A stretch of DNA of 64,000 nt from CAJBNH01 sp964447285 (GCA_964447285.1 CAYURO010000020.1:19285-83284); one strand, 5' to 3'. Counted from the first letter of the stretch, positions 24,965-34,812 are shown. Translations and numbers: made by a program. Notes: generated from the letters alone by a model not told the origin.

Positions 24965-25732
24965 TTACAGTTCGATCCGCACTTGGGCGCGCGGGTCTCC
25001 CACGGCCTCCAGCGTCGCGCGACGGCCTTCGAGCTTCAAGCGCTCGTCGATGTCGGCCGGCAACTCGATGCGCGCCTCGCCGGACTCGTTCGCCTGTGCC
25101 TCCAGCTGGGCGCCATCCGAGAGCGTCAAGCGCACCTGTCCCGCGGCCGCCGGCTTGCGTGCGCACACGAAGGCGGCGCCGCGCTTCTGCATTTCGCGCT
25201 CGCCCAAGGGCGTCTCATGGACACCGAGACTGAGCTGCTGCCAAGTCGCGCCCGCAAGCAGCGCTACCCCCAGCGCCGTGATGCCGCCCGAGTACGCCCA
25301 CCCGGACGCTTGCGGCACGCTCAGCTCGCCGTCGACTTCGGGGGAGGGTGTTGCCAACGCCGTGTACGCCAGCAGTCCTGAGCCGGCCGCCGTCAGCACG
25401 CCGCCGAACAGCCACTCGACCGTCAGCGAGTTGCCCACAGCCGTTCGCTCCGTGATGCGCACGCCGTCGGCGCGCTGCAGCTGCTCGATGGCGCACCAGT
25501 CCACGACCTCGACCTTGGCAAGCACGACGGGTCCCTGCCGCTCGCCCTGCACGGCCAGACCGGGCCCCAGCGGCACGCGCTGAGTGCGTGGCGCTTCCAG
25601 CGGGTTGGCGCGAATCCGCGACGTCTGTTCGATGGCGGCGCAGCCCGGCACGACCCCGATCAACAGGCAGACGATCAGTCCAACTCCGCTCGCGCGCCTA
25701 AAAAGACCGACCAGTCGCGAACGGCGGTTCAT
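24965..25732 (-). CDS. Lipoprotein with two membrane-like segments, unknown function
   Basis: 255 residues. Arg-rich N terminus, hydrophobic stretch and lipobox VVPGC (Cys31). Two further hydrophobic segments lie near residues 107-127 and 143-165. The C-terminal 70 residues are beta-rich and charged. The start codon overlaps the aroC stop as ATGA, so it is translated as the last gene of the spoIID-aroC operon. I recognise no family. It resembles the many envelope lipoproteins of Myxococcota with internal hydrophobic hairpins; a topology with helices in the membrane is possible. Confidence 0.7.
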   Translation of the reverse strand: MNRRSRLVGLFRRASGVGLIVCLLIGVVPGCAAIEQTSRIRANPLEAPRTQRVPLGPGLAVQGERQGPVVLAKVEVVDWCAIEQLQRADGVRITERTAVGNSLTVEWLFGGVLTAAGSGLLAYTALATPSPEVDGELSVPQASGWAYSGGITALGVALLAGATWQQLSLGVHETPLGEREMQKRGAAFVCARKPAAAGQVRLTLSDGAQLEAQANESGEARIELPADIDERLKLEGRRATLEAVGDPRAQVRIEL

Positions 25733-26907
25733 GTGCCCTCCGGCCCGGCGATTGCCTCGATGCGTGCCGGGCGCAGGGCGTGGTCGGCCAGCACCAGCGC
25801 GACGGCTGCCTCGACGATCGCGACTGCCCGCGGCAACACGCACGGGTCGTGCCGGCCGGTCACGGTCGTTGCGCGTGGCGGTCCCTCGGGGCCTATCGCC
25901 TGCTGCGGCTGTGGGATCGTCGCGACGGGCTTGAAGGCGACGTCGATCACCAGTGGCATTCCGGTCGAGATCCCGCCCAGCAGACCGCCCGCGTGGTTGG
26001 TGGCCGTGCCCACGGCTCCGGAATTCTCGCGCAGGAACGGGTCGTTGTGCTCGCTGCCTCGCATCGACGCGGCGGCAAATCCGCTGCCGAACGCGATGCC
26101 CTTGACGGCTGGCAGCGAACCCAGCGCGTGCGCCAGACTGCCCGACAGCTTGTCGAACACCGGGTCTCCCCAGCCCGCCGGCACACCCAGCACCACACAG
26201 CGGATGATGCCACCCAAGCTGTCGCGGTCGCGACGTGCTTCCTCCAACACCGTCAACATCCGCTCGCTGGCGGCGGCATCGGGGCAGCGTACCGGACTCG
26301 CATCGACCTGCTCGCGCGTCAGCGTCCACGGGTCGATCGCATGGTCGACCCGCACAGGGCGCTGCGACGTCAGCTCCGATGGCTCTGGCGAGTCGGCGGT
26401 CACAGACCCCATCTGCTGCACCCAGGCCACGATCCGCACCGGAGGTCGCCGGCTCGCCGTCGCCAGCGCTTCCAGCACGGCCTCCGCCACCGCTCCCGCT
26501 GCCACGCGCCCGACGGTCTCTCTCGCGCTCGCCCGACCGCCGCCCCGTGGGTCGCGATGTCCATAGCGGGCGTGCCAGGTGAAGTCGGCGTGTCCGGGCC
26601 GAAACACGTCGTCCAACCCCGCATAGTCTTGAGACTTTGCGTCCGTGTTCTCGACCATCACCGCGATCGGCGTGCCCAGTGTCCGGCCCTGGTAGACACC
26701 GCTCAGGATGCGCGGTTCATCGGCTTCCGCGCGTGCGGACGTGTGCGGCCCCTGCCCCGGGCGTCGCCGCGCCAGCCATGCGGAGATCCGTGCCGCATCC
26801 AGCGGGACGCCCGCCGGGCAACCATCGACCACGCAGCCCACCGCCACCCCGTGGGACTCGCCAAATGTGGTCACCCGCAGCGCGTGTCCGAAGCTCGAGC
26901 CCGGCAT
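25729..26907 (-). CDS. aroC: Chorismate synthase
   Basis: 392 residues; start set by GGAGGGAGAC before the ATG. The N terminus has the signature GHALRVTTFGESHG. GGGRASARETVGRVAAGAV and SGMPLV-like segments (here STGMPLV) follow in the usual order, and a VTGRHDPCVLPRA motif comes near the end. It converts 5-enolpyruvylshikimate 3-phosphate to chorismate using reduced FMN, the last shared step of aromatic amino acid synthesis. Cytoplasmic. It lies between a spoIID-like gene (23 bases upstream) and a lipoprotein gene (4-base overlap), not with other aro genes. Confidence 0.97.
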   Translation of the reverse strand: MPGSSFGHALRVTTFGESHGVAVGCVVDGCPAGVPLDAARISAWLARRRPGQGPHTSARAEADEPRILSGVYQGRTLGTPIAVMVENTDAKSQDYAGLDDVFRPGHADFTWHARYGHRDPRGGGRASARETVGRVAAGAVAEAVLEALATASRRPPVRIVAWVQQMGSVTADSPEPSELTSQRPVRVDHAIDPWTLTREQVDASPVRCPDAAASERMLTVLEEARRDRDSLGGIIRCVVLGVPAGWGDPVFDKLSGSLAHALGSLPAVKGIAFGSGFAAASMRGSEHNDPFLRENSGAVGTATNHAGGLLGGISTGMPLVIDVAFKPVATIPQPQQAIGPEGPPRATTVTGRHDPCVLPRAVAIVEAAVALVLADHALRPARIEAIAGPEGT

Positions 26908-26930
26908 GTCTCCCTCCTCGCACCCAGCAG

Positions 26931-28658
26931 TCAGTACAGCTTCTCGAGTCGTGCGCCGCCGTAGTAGTGGCCCAGAATTTCCCTGAAGTCTTGCCCGGCC
27001 TTGGCCCGCCCCACCGCACCTGTCTGGCACATGCCGACGCCGTGTCCGAAGCCAGCTCCCCGGAACGTCCAGTCCCGCGGCAGGCCATCGGGTCCCGGCG
27101 CACCAGCCTGGACCAGGAACAGCGACGACCGCAAGCCGGCGGGTCCCGCAGAGCCTCCCAGAGCCTTGCGAATCCGCAGCTCGCCGTCCAGCGCAACCGT
27201 CTTGCCGTCGTCCATGTCCAGCGCCACGCGGATCGCCCGCCCGGATACGCCGCGCTGCAACACGCGAATCGCCCGCACGCGGCCCGCAACGCCCTGATCG
27301 GCCAGTGACCGGCCCAGCTCTGCGGCGGTCCGCACGACTGTCCACCGCAGCGCTGCGGCATTCTCGCCCGCCCTCGCCGCCCAGCTGGCGTCCGGCGCTT
27401 GAATCAGCGCGGCCACCGCCCGCTCCGTCGCACCGTTCTGCAGCGGGCCTGCGACGTTCGGGGGCAAGTCGGCGCGGCCGCGCAGCTCTGGTTGGGGCAG
27501 ACCGGGCCAGACGAACTCGTTGTGTTCGGTGTGGCCGCCGCTGACCGCGTGGTAGTAGGCGTCGAGCAGCCGTCCGTCCTGACCGATCAGCACCATGCCC
27601 CGCGTCCCTGCGACCGCATGCTCGATCTCAGGACTGACCCGCTCAACCCCCCGATACGCCTGACAATGCACCTGATTGCACAGCGCGTAGGGGTCTGACG
27701 CGTGGCGCGTGCCCAGCTTCGCCAACATGTCGGTACGGGCGGCGATGGCTTGGGCGCGCATGGCCTGCGGGGGCGCGTCGCGGAAGATCTCGGCAGCCAC
27801 CACGCCCTGCAGGATCCGCTCGACCTCTGCCTCGTTGACGACCTCGAGCCCACCGCGCGGCCCTGGCACGACGTACACCCTTCCGGGGAGCGAGAGTTGG
27901 GTCTTGCGGCCGTTGCGCGTACCCGCGACCAGCAGCAGCGGCTGCCGGTTTTGCGGCACGTCGGCCTCAAGCCAAACGGCATCGGCCACGCGGACTTCGG
28001 CCACGCCGCTGCGTACACGCAGGGTTCCTGAGGGAGGACGGCCGACGACCGACTGCACCGTCAGCTCGGCTGCGAACTTGCGTCCCAGTTCCATCGCTTG
28101 GTCTCGTGCTTCACCTTCGGTCGCGAATACCTCTCGCAGACACAGCAATGTTCGCCGCGTGTCCAGCGTCCGACCGCCCAGGCTGAAGGTGGTGCCGCTG
28201 CCCAGCGACTCGACCGCCACGCCTCGTCCCTGCCACAGCGCGCGCAGGCGCCGCAGCGACTCGAGGTCGGTCGCCGCCGCCTGAGCGAGGACGACGTGGT
28301 GTACGGAGGTCCCCACCGACGTCCCCAACCCCTCGATCCGCAGGCTGCGACCTGCCGGCACCCGCAGCACCAGCGGGCCATCGACGCCACCGAGCACCCG
28401 CAGCCCGTGCGGCGACGACACCACGACTTCACCTTGCCGCTCCAGTACCGATATGGGCAGCAGCAGACTGCCCGACTCGTCCAAGTGAATATCGGCTCGG
28501 TACAGCGACGCCGCGCGATCGGCCGGTCCCAGCTGGGCGGTTTCGGCGGGCGCGCCGGGAGTCACCAGCAGCCCACACATGACGGTGCACGCCAACCACA
28601 TCCCGGGCGTGCGGGTACGGAGGCGGCGGGAGGCAGCGATCAGCAGCGTGTGGGGCAT
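26931..28658 (-). CDS. SpoIID/LytB-domain protein (cell-wall enzyme or amidase activator)
   Basis: 575 residues from the ATG at 28656-28658; a GTG 27 bases upstream is possible. The N terminus is a signal peptide (Arg-rich, then hydrophobic to about residue 38). The SpoIID domain occupies roughly residues 240-575. It contains QAIAARTDMLAKLG, AYYHAVSGGHTE and the closing GFGHGVGMCQTGA, which are hallmark motifs of the family. Spore-former SpoIID is a lytic transglycosylase acting on denuded glycan; LytB-type relatives enhance amidases. In this Gram-negative setting a periplasmic role in wall remodelling or division is inferred. It heads the operon with aroC and a lipoprotein. Confidence 0.9.
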   Translation of the reverse strand: MPHTLLIAASRRLRTRTPGMWLACTVMCGLLVTPGAPAETAQLGPADRAASLYRADIHLDESGSLLLPISVLERQGEVVVSSPHGLRVLGGVDGPLVLRVPAGRSLRIEGLGTSVGTSVHHVVLAQAAATDLESLRRLRALWQGRGVAVESLGSGTTFSLGGRTLDTRRTLLCLREVFATEGEARDQAMELGRKFAAELTVQSVVGRPPSGTLRVRSGVAEVRVADAVWLEADVPQNRQPLLLVAGTRNGRKTQLSLPGRVYVVPGPRGGLEVVNEAEVERILQGVVAAEIFRDAPPQAMRAQAIAARTDMLAKLGTRHASDPYALCNQVHCQAYRGVERVSPEIEHAVAGTRGMVLIGQDGRLLDAYYHAVSGGHTEHNEFVWPGLPQPELRGRADLPPNVAGPLQNGATERAVAALIQAPDASWAARAGENAAALRWTVVRTAAELGRSLADQGVAGRVRAIRVLQRGVSGRAIRVALDMDDGKTVALDGELRIRKALGGSAGPAGLRSSLFLVQAGAPGPDGLPRDWTFRGAGFGHGVGMCQTGAVGRAKAGQDFREILGHYYGGARLEKLY

Positions 28659-28814
28659 TACCAGCAGGTCGCGGGAAGGGGGCACGCGCGTGGGCGGGCG
28701 GAGGTGCAGCGGAGGGTGCGCGTCCCGGTCGATCTATGCAAGTCAGCCCTAGTCAAGCATACTCTGCGCGGCTATGGCCCCCCTTGGGCGTCTTTCCCCC
28801 GCTACGGAAGTTCG

Positions 28815-30104
28815 ATGGCCTCAGTCCACCAACGCTACCGCATCTTGTCGAAGCTCGACGCGGGCGGAATGGCGGAGATCTACCGCGGGGTGGCCATCTC
28901 GATCGAGGGCTTCGAGAAGCCCGTTGCGATCAAGCGCATCCTGCCGTCGCTGTGCCAGAACCAGAAGTTCGTCACGATGTTCCTGGACGAGGCGCGGCTG
29001 TCCATGCAGCTGAATCACGCCAACATCGTGCAGATCTTCGACCTGGGGCAGGTGGGCGACACCTATTTCGTCGCCATGGAGATGGTCGAGGGCGCCAATC
29101 TGCGCCGCGTGATGCAGCGCTCCGTGGACATGGGACTGCACATTCCGGTGCCGATCGGCTGCTTCCTGATCATGGAGACGGCGAAGGCACTTGCGTACGC
29201 CCACGAGAAGACCGGCCCGAACGACCAGCCCTTGGGCATCGTCCACCGCGATGTGTCACCGCCGAACGTGCTGTTGTCGCGTCAGGGCGAGGTCAAACTG
29301 ACCGACTTCGGCCTTGCGCGCGCCGCCACCAATGCTCAGGTCACCGATCAGGGCGTGGTCAAGGGCAAGTACGCGTACCTGTCGCCAGAAGCCGCCGACG
29401 GCAAGCCCGTCGACCCCCGCGCGGACATCTATTCGTGCGGCATCATCCTGTGGGAGTTGCTGTGTGGTCGTCGCCTGTTCGCCGGCAAGAGCGACCCGGA
29501 CACCGTCGAACTGGTGCGGCAGGGCGTCATTCCCAAGCCCAGCTCGGTTCGGCCCGAGGTCGATGAGGAGCTCGAGCGGATCGTGCTGCGAGCCCTGGCC
29601 AAGAACGTCAAGCGCCGCTACCAGAGCGCCCGCGAGCTGGAGCAGGACCTCGCCGCCTATCTCTTCAAGAACAACCTGCGCGTCACCGGAAACGATCTCG
29701 CGGCCTTCCTGCGCCTGACCGCCGGCGAGGGTCAACTCGGCGAGTCCCAAGTCGATATCGGCGCGCTGCTGCGAGCGGAGCTGGACGAACTGGCGCGGGT
29801 CGGCCGCCTGGACATGACGCTAGGGCAGGTGCCCCTGAAGCCAAGCGACCTTCACGCGCAGAGTACTTCGACGCTGGGCGTGGCCGGGCTGCTGGAGCGC
29901 TTGAACGATGTGCCGCTCGACGATCTGGCCGACGACGCCAGCATGACGGTCAGTCTGGCCGAGCGGCTCGAGGGCCTGGCGGAAGCGTCGAAGTCGGGGT
30001 CGAAGACGGTCGGCAAGCCGCAGCGGTTGCGGCGCTGGGCGTATGCGGCAGCGGCGGCAGCGGTGGTTCTGCTTGCGGCCGTGGCCGTTTGGATCAGGGG
30101 CTGA
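28815..30104 (+). CDS. Membrane-anchored Hanks-type Ser/Thr protein kinase
   Basis: 429 residues from the ATG at 28815, GGAAG 5 bases upstream. Kinase motifs: glycine loop LDAGGMAEIYRG, Lys in VAIKRIL, HRDVSPPNVLL near 144, DFGLA, and SPEAADG in place of the usual APE. A helical linker follows from about 275. A single membrane helix at about 405-427 leaves only two or three residues outside, so there is no external sensor domain. HRDVSPxN is the form usual in myxobacterial kinases. It likely reports on an internal or membrane signal. It is divergent from the spoIID operon. An in-frame extension to 28098 lies antisense to spoIID and was rejected. Confidence 0.93.
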   Translation: MASVHQRYRILSKLDAGGMAEIYRGVAISIEGFEKPVAIKRILPSLCQNQKFVTMFLDEARLSMQLNHANIVQIFDLGQVGDTYFVAMEMVEGANLRRVMQRSVDMGLHIPVPIGCFLIMETAKALAYAHEKTGPNDQPLGIVHRDVSPPNVLLSRQGEVKLTDFGLARAATNAQVTDQGVVKGKYAYLSPEAADGKPVDPRADIYSCGIILWELLCGRRLFAGKSDPDTVELVRQGVIPKPSSVRPEVDEELERIVLRALAKNVKRRYQSARELEQDLAAYLFKNNLRVTGNDLAAFLRLTAGEGQLGESQVDIGALLRAELDELARVGRLDMTLGQVPLKPSDLHAQSTSTLGVAGLLERLNDVPLDDLADDASMTVSLAERLEGLAEASKSGSKTVGKPQRLRRWAYAAAAAAVVLLAAVAVWIRG

Positions 30105-30254
30105 CGAACGAGGGCTACTGAGGGGAAGCGTTGAAGTTTTGTGGAAATCGCAAGACATCATCGAACGCTCATCGATATCGGCCGTGCGAAGTGTCCTAAC
30201 GATGGGGAAACGGTTCCCGCGTCATCTCCCTTGCTGCGTGATACTGAGGTAGGC

Positions 30255-32816
30255 GTGCCGCTCGAAGCCAAGCAAGACGACCAGAGCCAGAAGACGCCGC
30301 GGACCCCGCGAGACGACTCCTGGGTCCGCCGCACGTCCCGGTGGGTCTCGCGTGTGTGTCTCGCTCTCGCGGTTGTTGTGTCCGTGCTGTGGCAGGGCGG
30401 GGTGTCGCTGGCGGCCGTGGCGTCGGTGGGCGCCTTGGTGACCGGGGCGTGGCTGTTCGCAATCCCTGCCAAGCCGCACAAGCCGCCGCGCGTGCGATTC
30501 GCTTTGCCGTGGCTGGGGTTGGGGGCGCTGACGGCGCTGCAGGTCCTGCCCTTGCCTCGGGGCCTTGTCGCGTGGCTGCACCCGCGAGCGGTCGAGATCA
30601 TCGATGCCGGTCACCGGGCCATGGGCCTCGCCTTGCCGGACTTCATGCCGATTGCCCTCGCGCCCAGCGATGCGGCCTTGCAGGCGGCGCTGTTCCTGAT
30701 CGCCGGAGTGGCGGGCGCGGTCGGCTCAGTCGTGCTGATGGGCTCGGGAGGCCGAGAGTCGGTCGAGCGTCTGTCCACCGGCATCCTCGGCCTCGGGCTC
30801 CTCAGCTCGCTGTGCTGGGTCAGCGCGCACGACCCGGAGTTGACCGAACTCCTTGGCCCGACTCTGTCCGCGGGTCTTGGGAAGATCGCCTTCGTGAACC
30901 CCAACCATCAAGCAGGGTTGGCGAACATCGCGCTGGCCCTGCTGCTCGGTCGCACCGTGCGCGCGCCAACCTTGGGCCTGCAGATGGTCTACGGCATACT
31001 GGCGATGGGGCTCGGCGTGATGATTCTGGTCATCGCCTCGCGCGGCGGCATCGTGGTCCTGGGCGTCATTCTGGCCCTGACGGCCTTGATGCTGCCCCAG
31101 CCCGCGCCCGGCACCCGCCGCGACCCGCGCGAAGAGTGGCTTCAGCAGCGCCAGACCCTGGCAGCCGGTGGGCTGGTCGTGCTGCTGCTCGCAACCTTGG
31201 TCGCCCTGCCGATCTTGGAACGCGAATTCAGTCAGTCCCCGGAGCTGCACGCCGAGCCCAAGATCCAGAGCATCATGCACCTGCCCGACCTGGTCGCCGG
31301 CAGCTTTGTGCTGGGGATGGCGCCGGGCAGCTTGCCCGTGGTCGCAGGCCAGAACCCTGAGTTTGGCCCCGTGCGCTTCGAGTTCGCTGAGAACCTGTTC
31401 GTGCAGCGGATCGTCGACCAAGGCGTGTTTTTCGGTCCTCTCTTCCTGATCGCTTTGCTTTGGATCGGTTGGCACATGGTGCGTCGCCGCCAGGGCGTGC
31501 CTGAGGCACCGGCCCTCCTCATCGCGGTCATCGCCTTTCTGATGTCCAATCTGGTTGACTTCTCAAGTGAGATCGCCGGAGGTCTTCTGGTCGCCGTCGC
31601 GCTCGCCACGTCGCTCGAGCGCATGCTGCCGTATCCCGGGCAGATGCCGTCTCGTCCTGACCGCGCCAAACACCGCCTTCACCGACGGCTGCTCGCGACC
31701 GGTGGCCTCGGGCTTGCGACGGCGGCAGCGATGCTTCTGGTGGCTCGGCAGGGCTTGACACGGGCTGCGCCGGACCGGTTGCAGGGGCTGAAGCCTGCGG
31801 TGATGGCACAAGAGATCGGTCATCATTACGCGCACCACCACCACGCGTTCTACCTGCTTGCCCGCGCGGCACTGCTTGAAGGGGACCACAAGACGGCCCG
31901 CGCTGCACTCAACCGTGCCGTCGCCCTGCGTCCTGACAGCCGGCACGCCCGATTGTTCCGACTGGCGTTGTTCCTTGGCGTTGGCCAGCCCCAAGCCGCC
32001 GTTGCCGACATGGTGTGGCTGCTCGACCACGGCCTCGGGGTGCCCAATGACCCAACCTTGCGCGCGTTGACGCTGTGCTCCAACTACAAGGGCGGAGATG
32101 AGGTCTTGCTGCAGGCGGTGCTGCAGAGGCCTGAGAAGAGCTTGAGTGTGGGACAGTTCCTTCAGAATCAGCGGCCAGCGCTGGTCGAGACCATCGCGCT
32201 CGCGTTGCGCAAGAAGTATCCGCAACGCCGCTTTGGAATCGAGGTCGTGCGTGGACGCATCTACGTCAAGCGCGGCAACCTCGAGCCCGCGCGGCAAATC
32301 GCGGCCCAGCTGCTGGCCGACGCGTCCACGCGGCTCGACGGCTATTCTCTGGAGGGCACGATCCAGGGACACACCGGTAAGCCTGACCTTGCCTACCACA
32401 TGTTCCGCGAGGTCTGTGAGCAGACGCCCGACGACGTGGAGTCCTGCATGTTTGCGGTGCAGGCCATTCTGGCTGCGAACAAGCCTCAGGATGCCATGGA
32501 CTTCCTGGTCACTGTCCAGGGGCGCATGAACGGGGGTCCGGAAAATGCCGCGTTTTACTGGGCTTCGATGGCCCGGGCGCAGCTGCAGCTCGGCAGAAAC
32601 GCCGACGCGCTGGTCTCCGCGGGGTTGGCGCAGGGCCTTGCACGCGAGAAGAACAACGACGTGTCCGTGCTGTTGGCCGAGTGCAATTTGGAGATGAGCC
32701 AAGTGCGTGACGCACGCGACCTGATCGACGCCGTGCTCCGGCGCGCCCCCGCCCATCCCGGCGCGCTGTTGCTGCGGGCCAAGATCGAGCAGTCCGCGGG
32801 TCCGCTGAAGCCTTGA
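30255..32816 (+). CDS. O-antigen ligase-like membrane protein with C-terminal TPR region
   Basis: 853 residues from the GTG at 30255, chosen because GAGGT stands 4 bases upstream; the frame is open to 30141. Residues about 40-500 hold ten or more membrane helices. FVNPNHQAGLANIA near 212-225 corresponds to the NxNH motif of the Wzy_C/WaaL superfamily, and a long extracytoplasmic loop follows around residue 380. Residues about 525-853 are helical repeats of TPR type (for example ALLEGDHKTARAALNRAVAL). The family joins or polymerises glycans from lipid carriers in the periplasm. The TPR tail probably binds partner proteins. It follows the Ser/Thr kinase gene, which might control it. Confidence 0.82.
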   Translation: MPLEAKQDDQSQKTPRTPRDDSWVRRTSRWVSRVCLALAVVVSVLWQGGVSLAAVASVGALVTGAWLFAIPAKPHKPPRVRFALPWLGLGALTALQVLPLPRGLVAWLHPRAVEIIDAGHRAMGLALPDFMPIALAPSDAALQAALFLIAGVAGAVGSVVLMGSGGRESVERLSTGILGLGLLSSLCWVSAHDPELTELLGPTLSAGLGKIAFVNPNHQAGLANIALALLLGRTVRAPTLGLQMVYGILAMGLGVMILVIASRGGIVVLGVILALTALMLPQPAPGTRRDPREEWLQQRQTLAAGGLVVLLLATLVALPILEREFSQSPELHAEPKIQSIMHLPDLVAGSFVLGMAPGSLPVVAGQNPEFGPVRFEFAENLFVQRIVDQGVFFGPLFLIALLWIGWHMVRRRQGVPEAPALLIAVIAFLMSNLVDFSSEIAGGLLVAVALATSLERMLPYPGQMPSRPDRAKHRLHRRLLATGGLGLATAAAMLLVARQGLTRAAPDRLQGLKPAVMAQEIGHHYAHHHHAFYLLARAALLEGDHKTARAALNRAVALRPDSRHARLFRLALFLGVGQPQAAVADMVWLLDHGLGVPNDPTLRALTLCSNYKGGDEVLLQAVLQRPEKSLSVGQFLQNQRPALVETIALALRKKYPQRRFGIEVVRGRIYVKRGNLEPARQIAAQLLADASTRLDGYSLEGTIQGHTGKPDLAYHMFREVCEQTPDDVESCMFAVQAILAANKPQDAMDFLVTVQGRMNGGPENAAFYWASMARAQLQLGRNADALVSAGLAQGLAREKNNDVSVLLAECNLEMSQVRDARDLIDAVLRRAPAHPGALLLRAKIEQSAGPLKP

Positions 32817-33003
32817 AGAAGGACGCGAGGGGGGACGGCTCCGTTGACACCGGTGGGCGTTCGCCATTAGCTTGCGGGCGGGCTGACGCGGCGCGTCATC
32901 GACGGGGGTCGCGGCCCATCCCGAGCAGACGATGAAAGCCTTCGCCGTGCGGTCATCGCGCGGCAGTCCAACGGCCCCAACACGGCCATAGGAGCGAGCA
33001 CCG

Positions 33004-33759
33004 ATGAAGATCCTCGTGTCCGCCAAGCGCGTCAGCGATCCCAACGCCAGGCTGAGCATCAGCCGTGACGGCAAGTGGATCGAGGGCGACGTCGAGTACA
33101 TCCTCAATCCCTTCTGCGAGAACGCGATCGAGTGCGCGCTGCAGCTCGCCGAGGCCCACGACGGCACGGAAACGGTCGCCGTCGGCATTGGCGACGACGA
33201 GACGGCCCGCTTCATCCGCCAAGGGGCACTGGCCCGCGGCATCGACCGGGGCATCCTCGTCGAGGCGGATGAGGCCTCGATCGACTCGGACGTCATCGCC
33301 CGCATCTATCAGGGACTGTGCGAGCGCGAGCGCCCGGACATCCTGTTGCTGGGCAAGCAGGCCATCGACGGCGACTCCAATCAGGTGGGTCAGCTTGTGG
33401 CCGAGTACTTGGGCTGGCCGCAGGCGACGTTTGCTTCGAACGTCGAGATTCAGGGCGACGAAGTGATCGTGCAGCGCGAGGTCGATGGAGGCCTCGAGAC
33501 GATCGCCCTGACCATGCCCTGCGTCATTACGGCCGACCTTCGCCTGAACGAGCCGCGCTATGCGTCGCTCGCGGGCATCATGAAGGCCAAGAAGAAGCCG
33601 TTGGACGAACTGGAGTTGGACGATCTGGACCTCGACAGCTCGGACCCCAAGGTTCGGGTGGTCGCGATGTCGACGCCGGCAGGCCGCAAGGCGGGCGTCA
33701 TGGTCAAGACCGTCGACGAGCTGGTCCACAAGCTGAAGACCGAAGCGCGCGTGGTGTGA
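33004..33759 (+). CDS. etfB: Electron transfer flavoprotein, beta subunit
   Basis: 251 residues, the usual length. It begins MKILVSAKRVSDPNA and includes NPFCENAIECALQLAE, then GKQAIDGDSNQVGQ, the AMP- and nucleotide-binding stretch typical of the beta subunit. MKAKKKPLDELELDDLD near the end is the recognition-loop region that docks with dehydrogenases. With EtfA it forms the FAD- and AMP-containing carrier that takes electrons from acyl-CoA and related dehydrogenases to the quinone pool. AGGAG lies 9 bases before the ATG. etfA follows after 72 bases. Confidence 0.96.
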   Translation: MKILVSAKRVSDPNARLSISRDGKWIEGDVEYILNPFCENAIECALQLAEAHDGTETVAVGIGDDETARFIRQGALARGIDRGILVEADEASIDSDVIARIYQGLCERERPDILLLGKQAIDGDSNQVGQLVAEYLGWPQATFASNVEIQGDEVIVQREVDGGLETIALTMPCVITADLRLNEPRYASLAGIMKAKKKPLDELELDDLDLDSSDPKVRVVAMSTPAGRKAGVMVKTVDELVHKLKTEARVV

Positions 33760-33831
33760 TCGGACCCGGTGCCGCCTACGTCGACAGACGGATTGGGGCC
33801 GGCATCCGAACGCATGAAAGGAGCTGAACTC

Positions 33832-34812
33832 ATGAGCAAGATCCTGGTGCTGGCCGAACATGACAAGGGCTCGGTCAAGAAGCTCACCCTGAATACGCTG
33901 CAGTTTGCCCGCCAGCTCGCCCAGAAGACGGGCGGCAGCGTCGACATCGCGGTCCTTGGCCACGGCGTCGGTCCAGTCGCAGAGGCCTTGCGCGGCTTCG
34001 GCGCGGGGACCGTCTACGTTGCAGACCACGCCGACCTCGCCTATCCGCTGGCCGGACCGTACGCCAAGGTCCTGTCCGATCTGGCCAAGTCGACGGGAGC
34101 CAAGGTCGTCGCCGCGACGGCTTCGTCGCTGGGCAAGGACGTGCTGCCGCGCGTGGCCGCCCGCTTGGGCGCCGGCATGGCGAGCGACGTCGTCGCGCTT
34201 GCAGACACCAAGGAAGGGACGGCCTATCGGCGACCGGTGTGGGCGGGCAGCCTGCTTGCCGACGTCGTCATCGACTCGCCCGTTCACGTCGTGTCGGTGC
34301 GCTCGTCCGCTTTCGATGCTGCGGAGGCTGTCGGTGGCGCATCGCCCGTGCAGGCGTTTGCCGCGCAGCCCGACTTGGCCAAGGCGCGGGTCCGCTTCGT
34401 GAAATTCGACGGCGTGCAATCCACCCGCCCCGACCTGGCCGAGGCCACCGTCGTGGTGGCCGGCGGCCGTGGCCTGAAGCCCGAAAAGGGCGGTTTCGGT
34501 CTCATCGAGCCCCTGGCCGACCTGCTGGGCGGTGCCATCGGTGCCTCCCGCGCGGCCGTTGACGATGGTTACTGCCCCAACGACTACCAGATCGGCCAGA
34601 CGGGCAAGGTGGTTGCGCCGCAACTGTACTTCGCCATCGCCATCTCGGGCGCCGTGCAGCACTTGGCGGGCATGAAGAACTCCAAGGTCATCGTCGCCAT
34701 CAACACCCGCGAAGACGAGCCCATCTTCAAGGTCGCCGACTACGGTCTGGTCGCGGACGCGTTCGTCGCCGTGCCGGAGCTCGTCGCGAAGCTCAAGGCG
34801 ATCAAGAGCTAG
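33832..34812 (+). CDS. etfA: Electron transfer flavoprotein, alpha subunit
   Basis: 326 residues; AAAGGAG at 33817-33823 sets the ATG at 33832, eight bases later. The C-terminal FAD domain (about 195-326) contains VAGGRGLKPEKGGFGLIEPL, then QIGQTGKVVAPQLYFAIAIS and a GAVQHLAGMKNSKVIVAIN run split across the same domain. These are the standard FAD-binding features. It forms the heterodimer with EtfB and carries FAD. It is 18 bases upstream of mnmE, so mnmE may be read through from the etf promoter. Confidence 0.96.
   Translation: MSKILVLAEHDKGSVKKLTLNTLQFARQLAQKTGGSVDIAVLGHGVGPVAEALRGFGAGTVYVADHADLAYPLAGPYAKVLSDLAKSTGAKVVAATASSLGKDVLPRVAARLGAGMASDVVALADTKEGTAYRRPVWAGSLLADVVIDSPVHVVSVRSSAFDAAEAVGGASPVQAFAAQPDLAKARVRFVKFDGVQSTRPDLAEATVVVAGGRGLKPEKGGFGLIEPLADLLGGAIGASRAAVDDGYCPNDYQIGQTGKVVAPQLYFAIAISGAVQHLAGMKNSKVIVAINTREDEPIFKVADYGLVADAFVAVPELVAKLKAIKS

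Noticed and set aside
28098..28814. In-frame extension of the Ser/Thr kinase upstream of 28815
   Set aside because: It overlaps the spoIID-like gene on the other strand and adds no conserved sequence; GGAAG precedes the ATG at 28815.
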